A stretch of 64,000 nt of DNA from JAFGDI01 sp963662515 (lineage in GTDB: Bacteria > Planctomycetota > Phycisphaerae > Sedimentisphaerales > SM23-30). Both the position numbers and the translations under genes were made by a program. The stretch covers positions 992,001-1,056,000 of the forward strand of contig OY759675.1 of NCBI GenBank assembly GCA_963662515.1. Direction: 5' to 3'. Below, piece after piece: positions 34,311 through 42,949 of the stretch; position 1 is the stretch's first letter, and every line of letters begins with the position of its first letter. Under the pieces are notes generated by a model. The model saw only the letters and a list, made by a program, of their open reading frames with translations, ran no database searches and had not been told where the DNA came from.

Positions 34311-34329
34311 GCCTGTTGCGTAAACAGGC
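34311..34329 (+). promoter_or_regulatory. Hairpin in the rpsJ leader
   Basis: GCCTGTT (34311-34317) and AACAGGC (34323-34329) form a perfect 7-bp stem around GCGTA, preceded by five T. It would start the P2 transcript and may be an L4-type or stability element. Confidence 0.5.
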
Positions 34330-34373
34330 ATCATAAGAAATATAAACCGTTGCTAGATATGGAGTTGGCTTAA

Positions 34374-34682
34374 GTGGAAGCCGAAAAGATTAGAATAAGG
34401 ATGGAAGCGTACGACCATAAAGCTCTTGATGCTTCAGCAAAAGAGATAGTCGAACAGGCGCTTCGTACCAATGCTCGTGTTAGCGGACCGGTCCCTCTTC
34501 CAACGCGTATCGAAAGATACACGGTTCTTCGCTCTCCTCACATTGACAAAAAGTCTCGTGAGCAGTTCGAGATGAGAACACACAAGAGATTGATCGATAT
34601 CTATAACGCAAACCCGCATACTGTTGAGGCGTTGAATCGTCTGGTGGTACCTGCGGGTGTTTTCGTCAAGATTCGTGTCTGA
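34374..34682 (+). CDS. rpsJ: 30S ribosomal protein S10
   Basis: First gene of the S10 operon. The protein, 102 residues, binds the 30S head. The conserved GPVPLPTRIERYTVLRSPH loop is intact. It begins with GTG; GGAG lies 9 bases upstream. No tuf, rpsG or rpsL gene precedes it, so the str operon is elsewhere. Confidence 0.98.
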   Translation: MEAEKIRIRMEAYDHKALDASAKEIVEQALRTNARVSGPVPLPTRIERYTVLRSPHIDKKSREQFEMRTHKRLIDIYNANPHTVEALNRLVVPAGVFVKIRV

Positions 34683-34741
34683 CGGAAGCAACGAGTAAGT
34701 ACGTTAACGGTAAAAAAGGTTACAAAACAGGAAGTATTTAA

Positions 34742-35389
34742 ATGATGCTTTTAGGCAAAAAAGTCGGCATGAGCAAGATGTATGATGAGAAGGGCGTATC
34801 AGTGCCTGTTACCCTCATACAGGCTGGACCTTGTGCAGTTCTTCAGGTAAAGACACCTGAAACTGATGGGTATCATGCTGTCCAGATAGGTTTTGATGAT
34901 GTTAAAGAGAATCGTCGCAAGAAACCTGAAGTCGGTCACGCCGCTAAGGCAAACGCCGTACAGAAGGCTTTTATTCGCGAAGATCGTCTCAAGGCAGCTT
35001 CAGAATATACAGTAGGTCAGGAATTGACAGTATCTATCTTTGAAGAGATCAAGTATGTAGATGTTACAGGCACCAGCAAAGGTAAAGGTTTTGCCGGTGT
35101 AATGAAGCGTCACCACTTCAAGGGTATGGACGGTTCACATGGTTGCGAGCGTATGCATCGTCACGGTGGTAGTATCGGTAGCGGCTCAGCCAGCAGAGGT
35201 ACAAGTCGTGCGGTTCGTAAGGGTCGTAAGATGAGCGGTCACATGGGTGCAGAGCGTTGCACAGTCAAAAACCTCAAGATAATGGGTATTGATACAGTTA
35301 ACAATCTGATAATAGTTAAAGGTGCTGTAGTAGGTGCTAATAACGGTTATGTGATGGTTAAGAAGGCCAAGACCAGCAAGAATAACTGA
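34742..35389 (+). CDS. rplC: 50S ribosomal protein L3
   Basis: Nucleates 50S assembly near the peptidyl transferase centre. The 215-residue length is normal; the N-terminal LGKKVGMSKMYDEKG block and the extended loop with RHGGSIGSGS are visible. Two ATGs in tandem precede the frame; the first is used here. Follows rpsJ after 59 bases. Confidence 0.98.
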   Translation: MMLLGKKVGMSKMYDEKGVSVPVTLIQAGPCAVLQVKTPETDGYHAVQIGFDDVKENRRKKPEVGHAAKANAVQKAFIREDRLKAASEYTVGQELTVSIFEEIKYVDVTGTSKGKGFAGVMKRHHFKGMDGSHGCERMHRHGGSIGSGSASRGTSRAVRKGRKMSGHMGAERCTVKNLKIMGIDTVNNLIIVKGAVVGANNGYVMVKKAKTSKNN

Positions 35390-35437
35390 TGCAGCTGTTC
35401 TGATGAGCAGCCAGGCAAATAAGGTATAGTATAAGAA

Positions 35438-36073
35438 ATGGCAATAACTATGATAGAGTTACCAGTTTACAATCGTGAAGGCAAGGAGCTTGAGAAAGTT
35501 CAGATCGATCCGGCCGTATTAGGCTCGGTAGTTCGCTCTGCACTGTTGAAGCAGGCTATTGTTATGTATCACGCCAATAAGCGTCAGGGAACAGGAGCCA
35601 ATCGTGGCCGTGGCGACAAGGCCGGTTCAACCCGTAAGCTGTATAAGCAAAAGGGTACGGGCCGTGCTCGTGCCGGTAATAACCGTACACCGCTGCGTAA
35701 AGGTGGTGGTGTGTGCTTTTCTAAGTATGCACGCGATTTTTCGCACCGCATGCCTAAGAAGCAGCGTCGTCTGGCTCGTAACAGTGCTATACTGTCTAAG
35801 CTCAAGACAAATGATGTGATGGTTATAGATAAGCTGGAATTCGCAGCACCTAAGACAAAAGAGTTTGTTGCGATCCTGAAGAATCTGAACATCACTCGCA
35901 GTTGCCTGATCGCAGTTGAAGATCATAATCTCAATGTATATAAGTCAGTAAGAAACATACCGACTATGGAGATCCTGGAAGTGGATCAGCTTAACGCCGG
36001 TGATATTTGCAACAAGCGTAAGCTGCTGTTGACCAAGAAATCACTGGAATGTCTGGTAAGTGTGTCAAACTGA
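35438..36073 (+). CDS. rplD: 50S ribosomal protein L4
   Basis: Lines the peptide exit tunnel and, in Enterobacteria, represses its own operon through the leader. It has 211 residues. The long basic loop (KQKGTGRARAGN, then GGGVCFSKYARDF) is present. Follows rplC after 48 bases. Confidence 0.97.
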   Translation: MAITMIELPVYNREGKELEKVQIDPAVLGSVVRSALLKQAIVMYHANKRQGTGANRGRGDKAGSTRKLYKQKGTGRARAGNNRTPLRKGGGVCFSKYARDFSHRMPKKQRRLARNSAILSKLKTNDVMVIDKLEFAAPKTKEFVAILKNLNITRSCLIAVEDHNLNVYKSVRNIPTMEILEVDQLNAGDICNKRKLLLTKKSLECLVSVSN

Positions 36074-36108
36074 AGTAATAATAACCTGTTAAACAGAGGT
36101 TAATAAAA

Positions 36109-36387
36109 GTGGATAAGTATCAGGTAATAGTAAGACCGTTAATCACAGAAAAAGGAACAACACAGCAGACATTTGCTAATGCTTATCCTTTTGAAGTTGA
36201 TAAGGCTGCCACCAAGATAGATATCAAGGCAGCGATCGAAGAGATATACGGCGTAAAAGTAAAAGATGTAAGAACAATGATCCGCAAAGGCAAGCCTTGC
36301 CGTCGCGGTTACTTCCAGGGTCATAAGCCCAGTTGGAAGAGAGCCATTGTTGTGCTTGAAGCAGATAATGTAATTGATCTGTTTTAA
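36109..36387 (+). CDS. rplW: 50S ribosomal protein L23
   Basis: Sits at the tunnel exit where trigger factor and SRP dock. The 92-residue protein has ITEKGTTQQ at the N-terminus and KRAIVVLEADNVIDLF at the end. It begins with GTG 35 bases after rplD. Confidence 0.96.
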   Translation: MDKYQVIVRPLITEKGTTQQTFANAYPFEVDKAATKIDIKAAIEEIYGVKVKDVRTMIRKGKPCRRGYFQGHKPSWKRAIVVLEADNVIDLF

Positions 36388-36451
36388 TATAGTAAGTTAA
36401 GTAGTGGGCCCTTTATGGGTTGGGTTCACACAGTAATTAAGGAAAGTATAA

Positions 36452-37303
36452 ATGGGTATTCGCGTTTATAAACCTACCAGTGCTGGTAGAAGAAATGCTT
36501 CGGTAAATGATTACGCCGAAATAACCAAGACCAGCCCCGAAAAGACACTGGTAAAGCGTATCAAGAAGCATGGTGGTCGTAACCACAGCGGTAAGACAAC
36601 CGTTCGCTTCCGTGGCGGTGGTGCTCGTCGTATATATCGTATGGTTGACTTCAAGCGTCTTAAAGACAATGTCGTAGCCAAGGTAGTTGCTATTGAGTAC
36701 GATCCAAACCGTACTTGTCATATTGCTCTGCTTCAGTATGCAGATGATACCAAGAGCTACATATTGGCACCTCTGGGCCTCAAGGTCGGTGAAGAACTTG
36801 AATCAGGCGACAGAGTTGAGCCAAAAGTTGGTAACTGTATGCCATTAAAGAACATCCCTAACGGTATGGAAGTTCACAATGTTGAGCTTAACCCCGGACA
36901 GGGCGGCAGATTGGTTCGTTCTGCCGGTTCTGTAGCTAAGATCGCTGGTAAAGAAGAAAAGTATGTTACTTTGATAATGCCCAGCGGTGAAATGAGAATG
37001 GTTCGTTCTGATTGCCGGGCTACTATCGGTCAGATAGGTAATACCGAGCATCAGTTGGTTATAATCGGTAAGGCTGGTCGTAAGCGTCACATGGGTCGTA
37101 AGCCGCATGTTCGCGGTAAGGCAATGAACCCTGTAGATCACCCAATGGGTGGTGGTGAAGGTAGAAGCAACGGTGGTCGTCACCCCTGTTCACCTACCGG
37201 CTTGCTGGCTAAGGGTGGAAAAACCCGTGCTAAACGCAAGGTCAGTAATAAGCATATCATTCGTAGAAGAAAGAGTAAACATTACGGTCAGTTGGTGCTG
37301 TAA
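36452..37303 (+). CDS. rplB: 50S ribosomal protein L2
   Basis: Required for subunit association and peptidyl transfer. The 283 residues include the C-terminal block with NPVDHPMGGGEGRSNGGRHP, where the functionally important histidine lies, and ends with the basic tail HIIRRRKSK. Normal length. Confidence 0.98.
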   Translation: MGIRVYKPTSAGRRNASVNDYAEITKTSPEKTLVKRIKKHGGRNHSGKTTVRFRGGGARRIYRMVDFKRLKDNVVAKVVAIEYDPNRTCHIALLQYADDTKSYILAPLGLKVGEELESGDRVEPKVGNCMPLKNIPNGMEVHNVELNPGQGGRLVRSAGSVAKIAGKEEKYVTLIMPSGEMRMVRSDCRATIGQIGNTEHQLVIIGKAGRKRHMGRKPHVRGKAMNPVDHPMGGGEGRSNGGRHPCSPTGLLAKGGKTRAKRKVSNKHIIRRRKSKHYGQLVL

Positions 37304-37343
37304 AGCGGCTAAGATCGCATAATATTGTTAAAAGGAATCGGCT

Positions 37344-37616
37344 ATGTCTCGTTCACTTAAAAAAGGCCCTTTTGTTGACGAAAAACTCTTCAAAAAGGTA
37401 ATGAAGCTGGAAGAAACCGGCAAAAAAGATGCAATCAAAACCTGGGCTCGTCGCTCTACTATAGTGCCTGAGTTTGTAGGGGTTACTTTTATGGTGCATA
37501 ACGGAAAAATGTTCCATAAGGTATATGTGACCGAAGATATGGTAGGTCACAAGCTGGGCGAATTTTCGCCAACCCGTAATTATCGTGGCCATGCCGCTGA
37601 TAAGAAGAAGAAATAA
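37344..37616 (+). CDS. rpsS: 30S ribosomal protein S19
   Basis: Head protein of 90 residues contacting S13. SRSLKKGPFVDEKL at the N-terminus and GEFSPTRNYRGHAADKKKK at the C-terminus are standard. 33 bases separate it from the next gene. Confidence 0.98.
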   Translation: MSRSLKKGPFVDEKLFKKVMKLEETGKKDAIKTWARRSTIVPEFVGVTFMVHNGKMFHKVYVTEDMVGHKLGEFSPTRNYRGHAADKKKK

Positions 37617-37649
37617 AGGTTTAACATAAATATATAGGAATTAATCTGA

Positions 37650-38225
37650 ATGTTAAACGGTGAAAAACTTAGAAATTGTCGTGAAAACGCAGGTATGAAT
37701 GTCGATGACCTCGCAAGAGCTATCGCTAATCCTGTGAAACCAGAATTGAAGGCCTTAGAGTTCAAGAGATGTCTGGGGAATATAAAGAACTGGGAAAATG
37801 GTTTATATACCACTCGTCCCAAGACTGAAGATATCAGAAAGATCGCCGGTGCTCTTAAGGTTGGTGTTCAGGATATCCAGACCTGGGCTGCCAGTCATAA
37901 GTTCTGCCCCATGGCACCCCGCAAGGTTCGCCTGGTAGCTGATCTTATTCGTGATCGCAATGTTCAGGATGCTCTTGACCTGCTCAAGTTTACTAACAAG
38001 CGTGCTGCAGTATATGTAAGACAGGTATTACAGAGCGCTATAGCTAATGCTGATGAGCAGGATGTAGATATAACAACCCTCTATGTTTCAGAGTCAAGAG
38101 TTGACGGTGCTGGCCCTCGTCGTGGCACAAAGCGTTGGCGTCCGAAGGACAGAGGTCGTGCAGTATCGTTCATTAGATTAGCAAGCCATATTCATGTAAG
38201 TGTGAATGTTGATAATAATAATTAA
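37650..38225 (+). CDS. rplV: 50S ribosomal protein L22 with N-terminal helix-turn-helix domain
   Basis: At 191 residues this is ~80 longer than normal L22. Residues ~85-187 are a standard L22 (MAPRKVRLVADLIRD, then the exit-tunnel hairpin GPRRGTKRWRPKDRGRA and the terminal ASHIHVSV strand). Residues 1-80 follow the Cro/C1 (XRE) helix-turn-helix pattern: LRNCRENAGMNVDDLARAI, a short insert, IKNWENGLYTTRP, then EDIRKIAGALKVGVQDI. The reading frame is continuous, with AGGAA before the ATG at 37650, and the upstream gene ends 33 bases before. Length and spacing argue against an accidental frame extension. Whether the extension binds nucleic acid or is structural is unknown. Confidence 0.93.
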   Translation: MLNGEKLRNCRENAGMNVDDLARAIANPVKPELKALEFKRCLGNIKNWENGLYTTRPKTEDIRKIAGALKVGVQDIQTWAASHKFCPMAPRKVRLVADLIRDRNVQDALDLLKFTNKRAAVYVRQVLQSAIANADEQDVDITTLYVSESRVDGAGPRRGTKRWRPKDRGRAVSFIRLASHIHVSVNVDNNN

Positions 38226-38255
38226 CCGCCTAAGCGGATTTTGAGGTAAGATTTA

Positions 38256-38948
38256 ATGGGTCAGAAAGTTTCGCCAATAGGTTTTAGAACAGGCATAACA
38301 CTGGGATGGCAGAGCCGCTGGTTTGCTCCCAAGCAGGCATACGGTACTTGCCTGGTAGAAGATCAGAAGATTCGTAAGTTCCTTGATGACAGACTCAATC
38401 GCAGCCAGCCTTACGGTGCTTTGGCTAAAGTAGAGATCGAAAGAACTCGTGATGATGTAAGGCTGACTCTGCATACATCTCGTCCTGGTATCGTGATCGG
38501 CCCCAAGGGTGCTGAGATCGAAAAGCTGCGTGAAGCAGTTGAGGACCTGATCAATCGTAAGGTTACCTTGAATGTTGTTGAGATCAAGAATCCTGAGCTC
38601 AATGCTCAGTTGATCGGTGAAGGAATAGCTGAACAGCTTAAACGCCGGGCCGCTTTCCGTCGTGTTATGAAGCAGGCCTGTGAAACCGCTATGGCTTCTG
38701 GTGCAAAAGGTGTAAAGATCATTTGTTCTGGCCGTTTGGGTGGTGCAGAGCTGGCTCGTAGCGAAGCTCAGATTCTGGGTTCAATTCCGCTTCAGACTCT
38801 CGATGCTAATGTAGATTATGCTCTTAGTCTGGCCAGATGTACCTATGGTATAATTGGTATCAAGGTATGGGTTTACCTGGGCAAATATGGTGAAGAAATT
38901 CAGGCCAAAGCTCCGGCGAATCGTGGTCGCGGCAGACGCGGTAACTAA
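38256..38948 (+). CDS. rpsC: 30S ribosomal protein S3
   Basis: Part of the mRNA entry site. It has 230 residues with the N-terminal GQKVSPIGFRTGITLGWQSRW block and KH motif RPGIVIGPKGAEIEKLR. A basic tail GRGRRGN closes the protein. Confidence 0.98.
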   Translation: MGQKVSPIGFRTGITLGWQSRWFAPKQAYGTCLVEDQKIRKFLDDRLNRSQPYGALAKVEIERTRDDVRLTLHTSRPGIVIGPKGAEIEKLREAVEDLINRKVTLNVVEIKNPELNAQLIGEGIAEQLKRRAAFRRVMKQACETAMASGAKGVKIICSGRLGGAELARSEAQILGSIPLQTLDANVDYALSLARCTYGIIGIKVWVYLGKYGEEIQAKAPANRGRGRRGN

Positions 38949-38986
38949 GACAAGTAAACTAAGATTTTAGAAAGAGGATTTTAGTC

Positions 38987-39406
38987 ATGGCAATGATGCC
39001 AAAAAGAGTTAAATTTCGTAAATTTCAGCGTGGTAAGATCAAAGGTAATGCGACCCGCGGAAATTATGTAGCCTATGGCGATTTCGGCTTACAGAGCCTT
39101 GAGCCTGCACTCATAACAGCTAAGACTATTGAATCCGGTCGTGTTGCAGCGAATCATTTTCTGCGTCGCGAGGGTAAAATATATATAAGAGTATTCCCGC
39201 ATCGCTCGATCACAAGTAAACCACTTGAAGTTCGTATGGGTAAGGGAAAAGGTGAAATTGAAGCCTGGGTGGCCACAGTTAAGCCAGGAACAGTTCTGTA
39301 CGAGATCGGTGGCGTATCTGAAGATGCTGCAAAAATGGCATTACTCAGAGTAGCTCACAAGATGCCTGTCAAATGCAGATTTGTAAAGCGTCGTCACATT
39401 GGCTGA
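38987..39406 (+). CDS. rplP: 50S ribosomal protein L16
   Basis: Assembles near the A-site tRNA. It has 139 residues. PKRVKFRKFQRG at the start and the GKGKGEIEAWVATVKPG block are conserved. Confidence 0.98.
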   Translation: MAMMPKRVKFRKFQRGKIKGNATRGNYVAYGDFGLQSLEPALITAKTIESGRVAANHFLRREGKIYIRVFPHRSITSKPLEVRMGKGKGEIEAWVATVKPGTVLYEIGGVSEDAAKMALLRVAHKMPVKCRFVKRRHIG

Positions 39407-39450
39407 TAATCGCTTAAGTTCGGACCAATTTAAGATAAGAGTAAATTAAA

Positions 39451-39654
39451 ATGAAGATTAAAGAAATCAGAGAAATGAATACAGAAGAGCTGACCGCTCA
39501 GATCGAAGTTCTTAAGCGTAAGAGATTTGATCTTCGCTGTCAGAAAGTAACTGAGAAAGTTGAAGACACTTCACTTTCCGGCCATCTCAGGCGTGATATA
39601 GCACGCATTAAAACTGTAATTCGTGAACGAGAAATAGCTGCCCAGAAGGCGTAA
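39451..39654 (+). CDS. rpmC: 50S ribosomal protein L29
   Basis: A 67-residue two-helix protein of the tunnel exit. KIKEIREMNTEELTAQIEVLKR and the C-terminal IKTVIREREI are typical. Confidence 0.95.
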   Translation: MKIKEIREMNTEELTAQIEVLKRKRFDLRCQKVTEKVEDTSLSGHLRRDIARIKTVIREREIAAQKA

Positions 39655-39676
39655 CCTGATTTAATTGGAAATAATA

Positions 39677-39937
39677 ATGGCGACCACAGAACGCAAAAAG
39701 TTAAAGACTTACAGAGGTAAAGTTGAAAGCATATCTGGTGAAATGACTATTAAAGTTGTTTTGAGATATCTGACCAAGCATCCAAAGTATGGCAAGATGC
39801 TCAAACGCAGCACCGTTGCTCATGTCCACGATGCCAACAAGATTGCCAAGCTAGGCGATACCGTAGATATCGCTAAGTGCCGTCCGATCAGCAAGACTAA
39901 ATGCTGGCGACTGGTTAGAGTAGTTGAAGGAATATAA
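39677..39937 (+). CDS. rpsQ: 30S ribosomal protein S17
   Basis: An 86-residue OB-fold protein that binds 16S rRNA early. TYRGKVESISGEMTIKV and KYGKMLKRSTVAHVHD are the family blocks. An in-frame TTG at 39665 would add four residues; ATG 39677 gives the usual MATTERKK start. Confidence 0.95.
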   Translation: MATTERKKLKTYRGKVESISGEMTIKVVLRYLTKHPKYGKMLKRSTVAHVHDANKIAKLGDTVDIAKCRPISKTKCWRLVRVVEGI

Positions 39938-39973
39938 TCCGAACTTAGGTTAAGATTTAGCAGGAATTTACTG

Positions 39974-40360
39974 ATGATACAGCAGGAAACAATAATAGAT
40001 ATTGCTGATAATACCGGTGCCAGGGAAGCCCTGTGTATTCGAGTACTCGGCGGTAGTACAGCCCGCGGCAAGAAAAGTCGTAAGACAGCCAGTGTAGGCG
40101 ATGTAATAAAGGTTTGTATAAAGAAACAGCTTCCGACATCAAACCTGGACCCCAAAAAGGTATATCGCTGCGTTATCATACGCTGTGCTTACCCGATGCG
40201 TCGTCCTGATGGCAGCTATGTAAGATTTGATAGCAATGCCGGTGTGCTGATCGATGATAATGGTAATCCGATTGGAACACGCATTTTTGGCGCCGTTGCC
40301 CGTGAACTGCGTGAAAAGAAATTTATGAAGATCATTTCGCTGGCATCGGAGGTGGTGTAA
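39974..40360 (+). CDS. rplN: 50S ribosomal protein L14
   Basis: At the intersubunit face; contacts 16S rRNA. 128 residues, slightly longer than the typical 122, the extra residues being in the SNLDPKKVY loop. IADNTGAREALCIRVLGG and FGAVARELREKKFMKIISLA are standard. The stop codon lies 1 base before rplX. Confidence 0.97.
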   Translation: MIQQETIIDIADNTGAREALCIRVLGGSTARGKKSRKTASVGDVIKVCIKKQLPTSNLDPKKVYRCVIIRCAYPMRRPDGSYVRFDSNAGVLIDDNGNPIGTRIFGAVARELREKKFMKIISLASEVV

Positions 40361-40361
40361 T

Positions 40362-40673
40362 ATGGCAAACAGAATTAAAAAGGGTGATACCGTTATGGTA
40401 ACTGCCGGTGATTCTAAGGGCACTCGTGCTAAGGTTCTGAGTGTCGATATAGACAATGGCAAAGTTCTGGTTGAAGGCGTTAATGTTGTAACCAAGAATA
40501 TTAAGCCTTCACGAGTCAGTCCCCAGGGTGGTAGAATTCGTATTGAGCGTCCGATTGCGATTAGCAATGTAATGCCCATCGATGCCAAGACCGGCAAAGC
40601 TACCCGTGTTAAGTTTACCGAAGTAAAAGGTAAAAAAGTTAGAGTATCAACAGCTGGTAATCAAATAGATTAA
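40362..40673 (+). CDS. rplX: 50S ribosomal protein L24
   Basis: Assembly initiator with a KOW motif (KKGDTVMVTAGDSKGTRAKV). 103 residues. GGAGG for this gene lies inside the end of rplN, so translation is coupled. Confidence 0.97.
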   Translation: MANRIKKGDTVMVTAGDSKGTRAKVLSVDIDNGKVLVEGVNVVTKNIKPSRVSPQGGRIRIERPIAISNVMPIDAKTGKATRVKFTEVKGKKVRVSTAGNQID

Positions 40674-40687
40674 ATAAGGTTTAAAAA

Positions 40688-41245
40688 ATGACCCGACTTG
40701 AAGCATTATATAAATCAGAAATTAGAAAGAAACTCGTAGAAAAGTTTCAGTATAAGAACACAATGCAGGTTCCTAAACTGGAAAAGATCGTAGTTTCTAT
40801 GGGCGTTGGCGAAGCATGTCGTGATAAGAAACTCATCGAAGGTGCTGTAAGAGATATGACTGCTATTACCGGTCAGAAACCTCAGATTTGTGCCGCTAAG
40901 AAGAGCGTATCTAACTTCAAACTTCGCGAAGGCATGGAAATTGGCTGTAAGGTTACCTTACGCGGCCCGATGATGTATGAATTTCTCGATCGTCTGATTT
41001 CTGTAACTATCCCGCGTGTTCGCGACTTCCGTGGACTTAATCCCAAAGGTTTCGATGGCCGTGGTAACTACAGTATGGGTCTTACTGAGCAGCTTGTATT
41101 CCCTGAAATAGACCCAGATAAGGTTACACGAGTTCAGGGTATGAATATAGCTATGGTGACGACAGCCAAAACCAATGCAGAAGCCAAGTATTTGCTTGAT
41201 CTGTTTGGTATGCCGTTCCGTGGAAAAAATGATAAGGCAAACTAA
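40688..41245 (+). CDS. rplE: 50S ribosomal protein L5
   Basis: Binds 5S rRNA and P-site tRNA. 185 residues, with VPKLEKIVVSMGVGEA and the C-terminal FGMPFRG. Confidence 0.97.
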   Translation: MTRLEALYKSEIRKKLVEKFQYKNTMQVPKLEKIVVSMGVGEACRDKKLIEGAVRDMTAITGQKPQICAAKKSVSNFKLREGMEIGCKVTLRGPMMYEFLDRLISVTIPRVRDFRGLNPKGFDGRGNYSMGLTEQLVFPEIDPDKVTRVQGMNIAMVTTAKTNAEAKYLLDLFGMPFRGKNDKAN

Positions 41246-41267
41246 TCACTCCTATTAAGAGGCGTAT

Positions 41268-41453
41268 ATGGCGACTAAGGCATTAAGAATAAAAGCTGAA
41301 AAGACACCAAAATTCAAGGTTCGTTCCTATTCTCGTTGTCAACTGTGCGGCAGACCCCGTGCTGTTTACCGTAAGTTTAAGATATGTCGAATCTGTTTCA
41401 GAAATCTTGCCAGTGAAGGTAAGATACCTGGTGTTAAAAAGGCAAGCTGGTAA
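41268..41453 (+). CDS. rpsN: 30S ribosomal protein S14, zinc (type Z) form
   Basis: The short 61-residue form with a CxxC...CxxC zinc ribbon (CQLCGRP, then CRICF). It therefore depends on zinc, unlike the long cysteine-free paralogue that some bacteria switch to. Confidence 0.96.
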   Translation: MATKALRIKAEKTPKFKVRSYSRCQLCGRPRAVYRKFKICRICFRNLASEGKIPGVKKASW

Positions 41454-41497
41454 TAATAATTAAGGTTATAAAACCTGACATTGGAGTAAAAACTGAT

Positions 41498-41899
41498 ATG
41501 AGTCATTGTGATCCTATAGCTGATATGCTTACAAGAATTCGCAACGCGATTCGGATTGAACAGGCAAGCGTAATAGTAAGATCAACAAAAGTATGCCAGG
41601 GTATAGCCCATGTACTTAAAGATCAGGGTTATATCGAAGGTTTCGATGTGATCGAGACTGCATGTAAGCAGGCTGACCTTCGTATAAAGCTCAAGTACGG
41701 CGTACTGGGCGAGAAGGTTATAACAGAGATCAAACGCGTTAGCAAGCCTTCTTGTCGTGTTTACTTTTCAACATCTGATCTGCCTAAAGTAATGGGTGGC
41801 CTGGGTATTGGGATCGTGAGCACTAATAAAGGTGTAATGAGTGACATTGAATGTCGTAAACATAATGTTGGCGGCGAGTTGCTCTGTACAGTGTGCTAA
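41498..41899 (+). CDS. rpsH: 30S ribosomal protein S8
   Basis: Core 30S assembly protein, and in E. coli the repressor of the spc operon. 133 residues. SHCDPIADMLTRIRNA at the start and the STNKGVMSDIECRK block near the end are conserved. Confidence 0.97.
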   Translation: MSHCDPIADMLTRIRNAIRIEQASVIVRSTKVCQGIAHVLKDQGYIEGFDVIETACKQADLRIKLKYGVLGEKVITEIKRVSKPSCRVYFSTSDLPKVMGGLGIGIVSTNKGVMSDIECRKHNVGGELLCTVC

Positions 41900-41936
41900 G
41901 AGATACATATATTAACTTCTGAATTTGGAATAAGAT

Positions 41937-42506
41937 ATGAGTCGTATAGGAAAAAAACCAGTAGCAGTGCCCGCAGGTGTAACTGTAGAGGTTAAAGGAC
42001 AGATGGTTAAGATTGCATCGTCAGCAGCCAGCTTAACCTGGGAAGTACATCCTTTGATCAAAGTTGCTTATGATGCCGACAATAAGGCAATTGAGGTAAC
42101 CCGTCAGGGAGATGACCGTGAATCCAGAGCTTTACATGGCACAACTCGTGCACTTCTGGCTAATATGGTTGTTGGTGTAACTGAAGGTTACAAAATCGAT
42201 ATGGAAATATACGGTACTGGTTATGGTGTTAAACAGGCCGGACAGGATATTGAACTGACTGTTGGTACTGCCAAACCCCATAAGGTACAGATACCCGCAG
42301 GTGTTAAGTTAGTTATTACAACACCAAATGCTCGTGGTAATGACACCCCGGCGGTATTCAGCATCAGTGGACCAGATAAACAGGTCGTTGGGCAGTTAGC
42401 CGCTAAGATCCGCAAGGTTCGTCCGCCAGAGCCATATGTTGGTAAAGGCATTCGTTATAAAGACGAAAGAATCGTTCGTAAGGACGGTAAGGCCTTCGGT
42501 AGTTAA
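41937..42506 (+). CDS. rplF: 50S ribosomal protein L6
   Basis: Stabilises the GTPase-associated centre. 189 residues, with SRIGKKPVAVPAGV and the terminal PPEPYVGKGIRYKDE block. Confidence 0.97.
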   Translation: MSRIGKKPVAVPAGVTVEVKGQMVKIASSAASLTWEVHPLIKVAYDADNKAIEVTRQGDDRESRALHGTTRALLANMVVGVTEGYKIDMEIYGTGYGVKQAGQDIELTVGTAKPHKVQIPAGVKLVITTPNARGNDTPAVFSISGPDKQVVGQLAAKIRKVRPPEPYVGKGIRYKDERIVRKDGKAFGS

Positions 42507-42559
42507 TTAAGTTACTAAGAAGATATAGAATTATTAATTTTTAAGCTGGACAAGATTAA

Positions 42560-42919
42560 ATGGACAAGACTAAAAGCAAAAATTCAATGAGGCTCAAACG
42601 CAAAATGCGTGTGCGCAAAAAAGTGTCTGGAACGGCCACATGCCCTCGCCTGACAGTTTTTCGTTCACTAAGGCATATGTATGCCCAGATAATAGATGAT
42701 GAGGCCGGTTGCACACTTGTTTCAGCGTCAACCATGAATGTAGATGTTAATGGTGCTGGCGGAAACAAAGATGCCGCTGCTAAGATCGGTGAAGCATTAG
42801 CTCGCAAGGCTCAGGAAGTTGGCATCCGTCAGGTATGTTTTGATCGTAACGGTTATAGATACCACGGTCGTATCCAGGCTCTGGCAGAGGCTGCCAGAAA
42901 AGCCGGTTTGGTATTTTAA
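42560..42919 (+). CDS. rplR: 50S ribosomal protein L18
   Basis: Carries 5S rRNA to the 50S. 119 residues, with RLTVFRSLRHMYAQIIDD and VCFDRNGYRYHGRIQALAEAAR. Confidence 0.97.
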   Translation: MDKTKSKNSMRLKRKMRVRKKVSGTATCPRLTVFRSLRHMYAQIIDDEAGCTLVSASTMNVDVNGAGGNKDAAAKIGEALARKAQEVGIRQVCFDRNGYRYHGRIQALAEAARKAGLVF

Positions 42920-42949
42920 TTATAAACCAATAGATTTTGGAGAATACAC

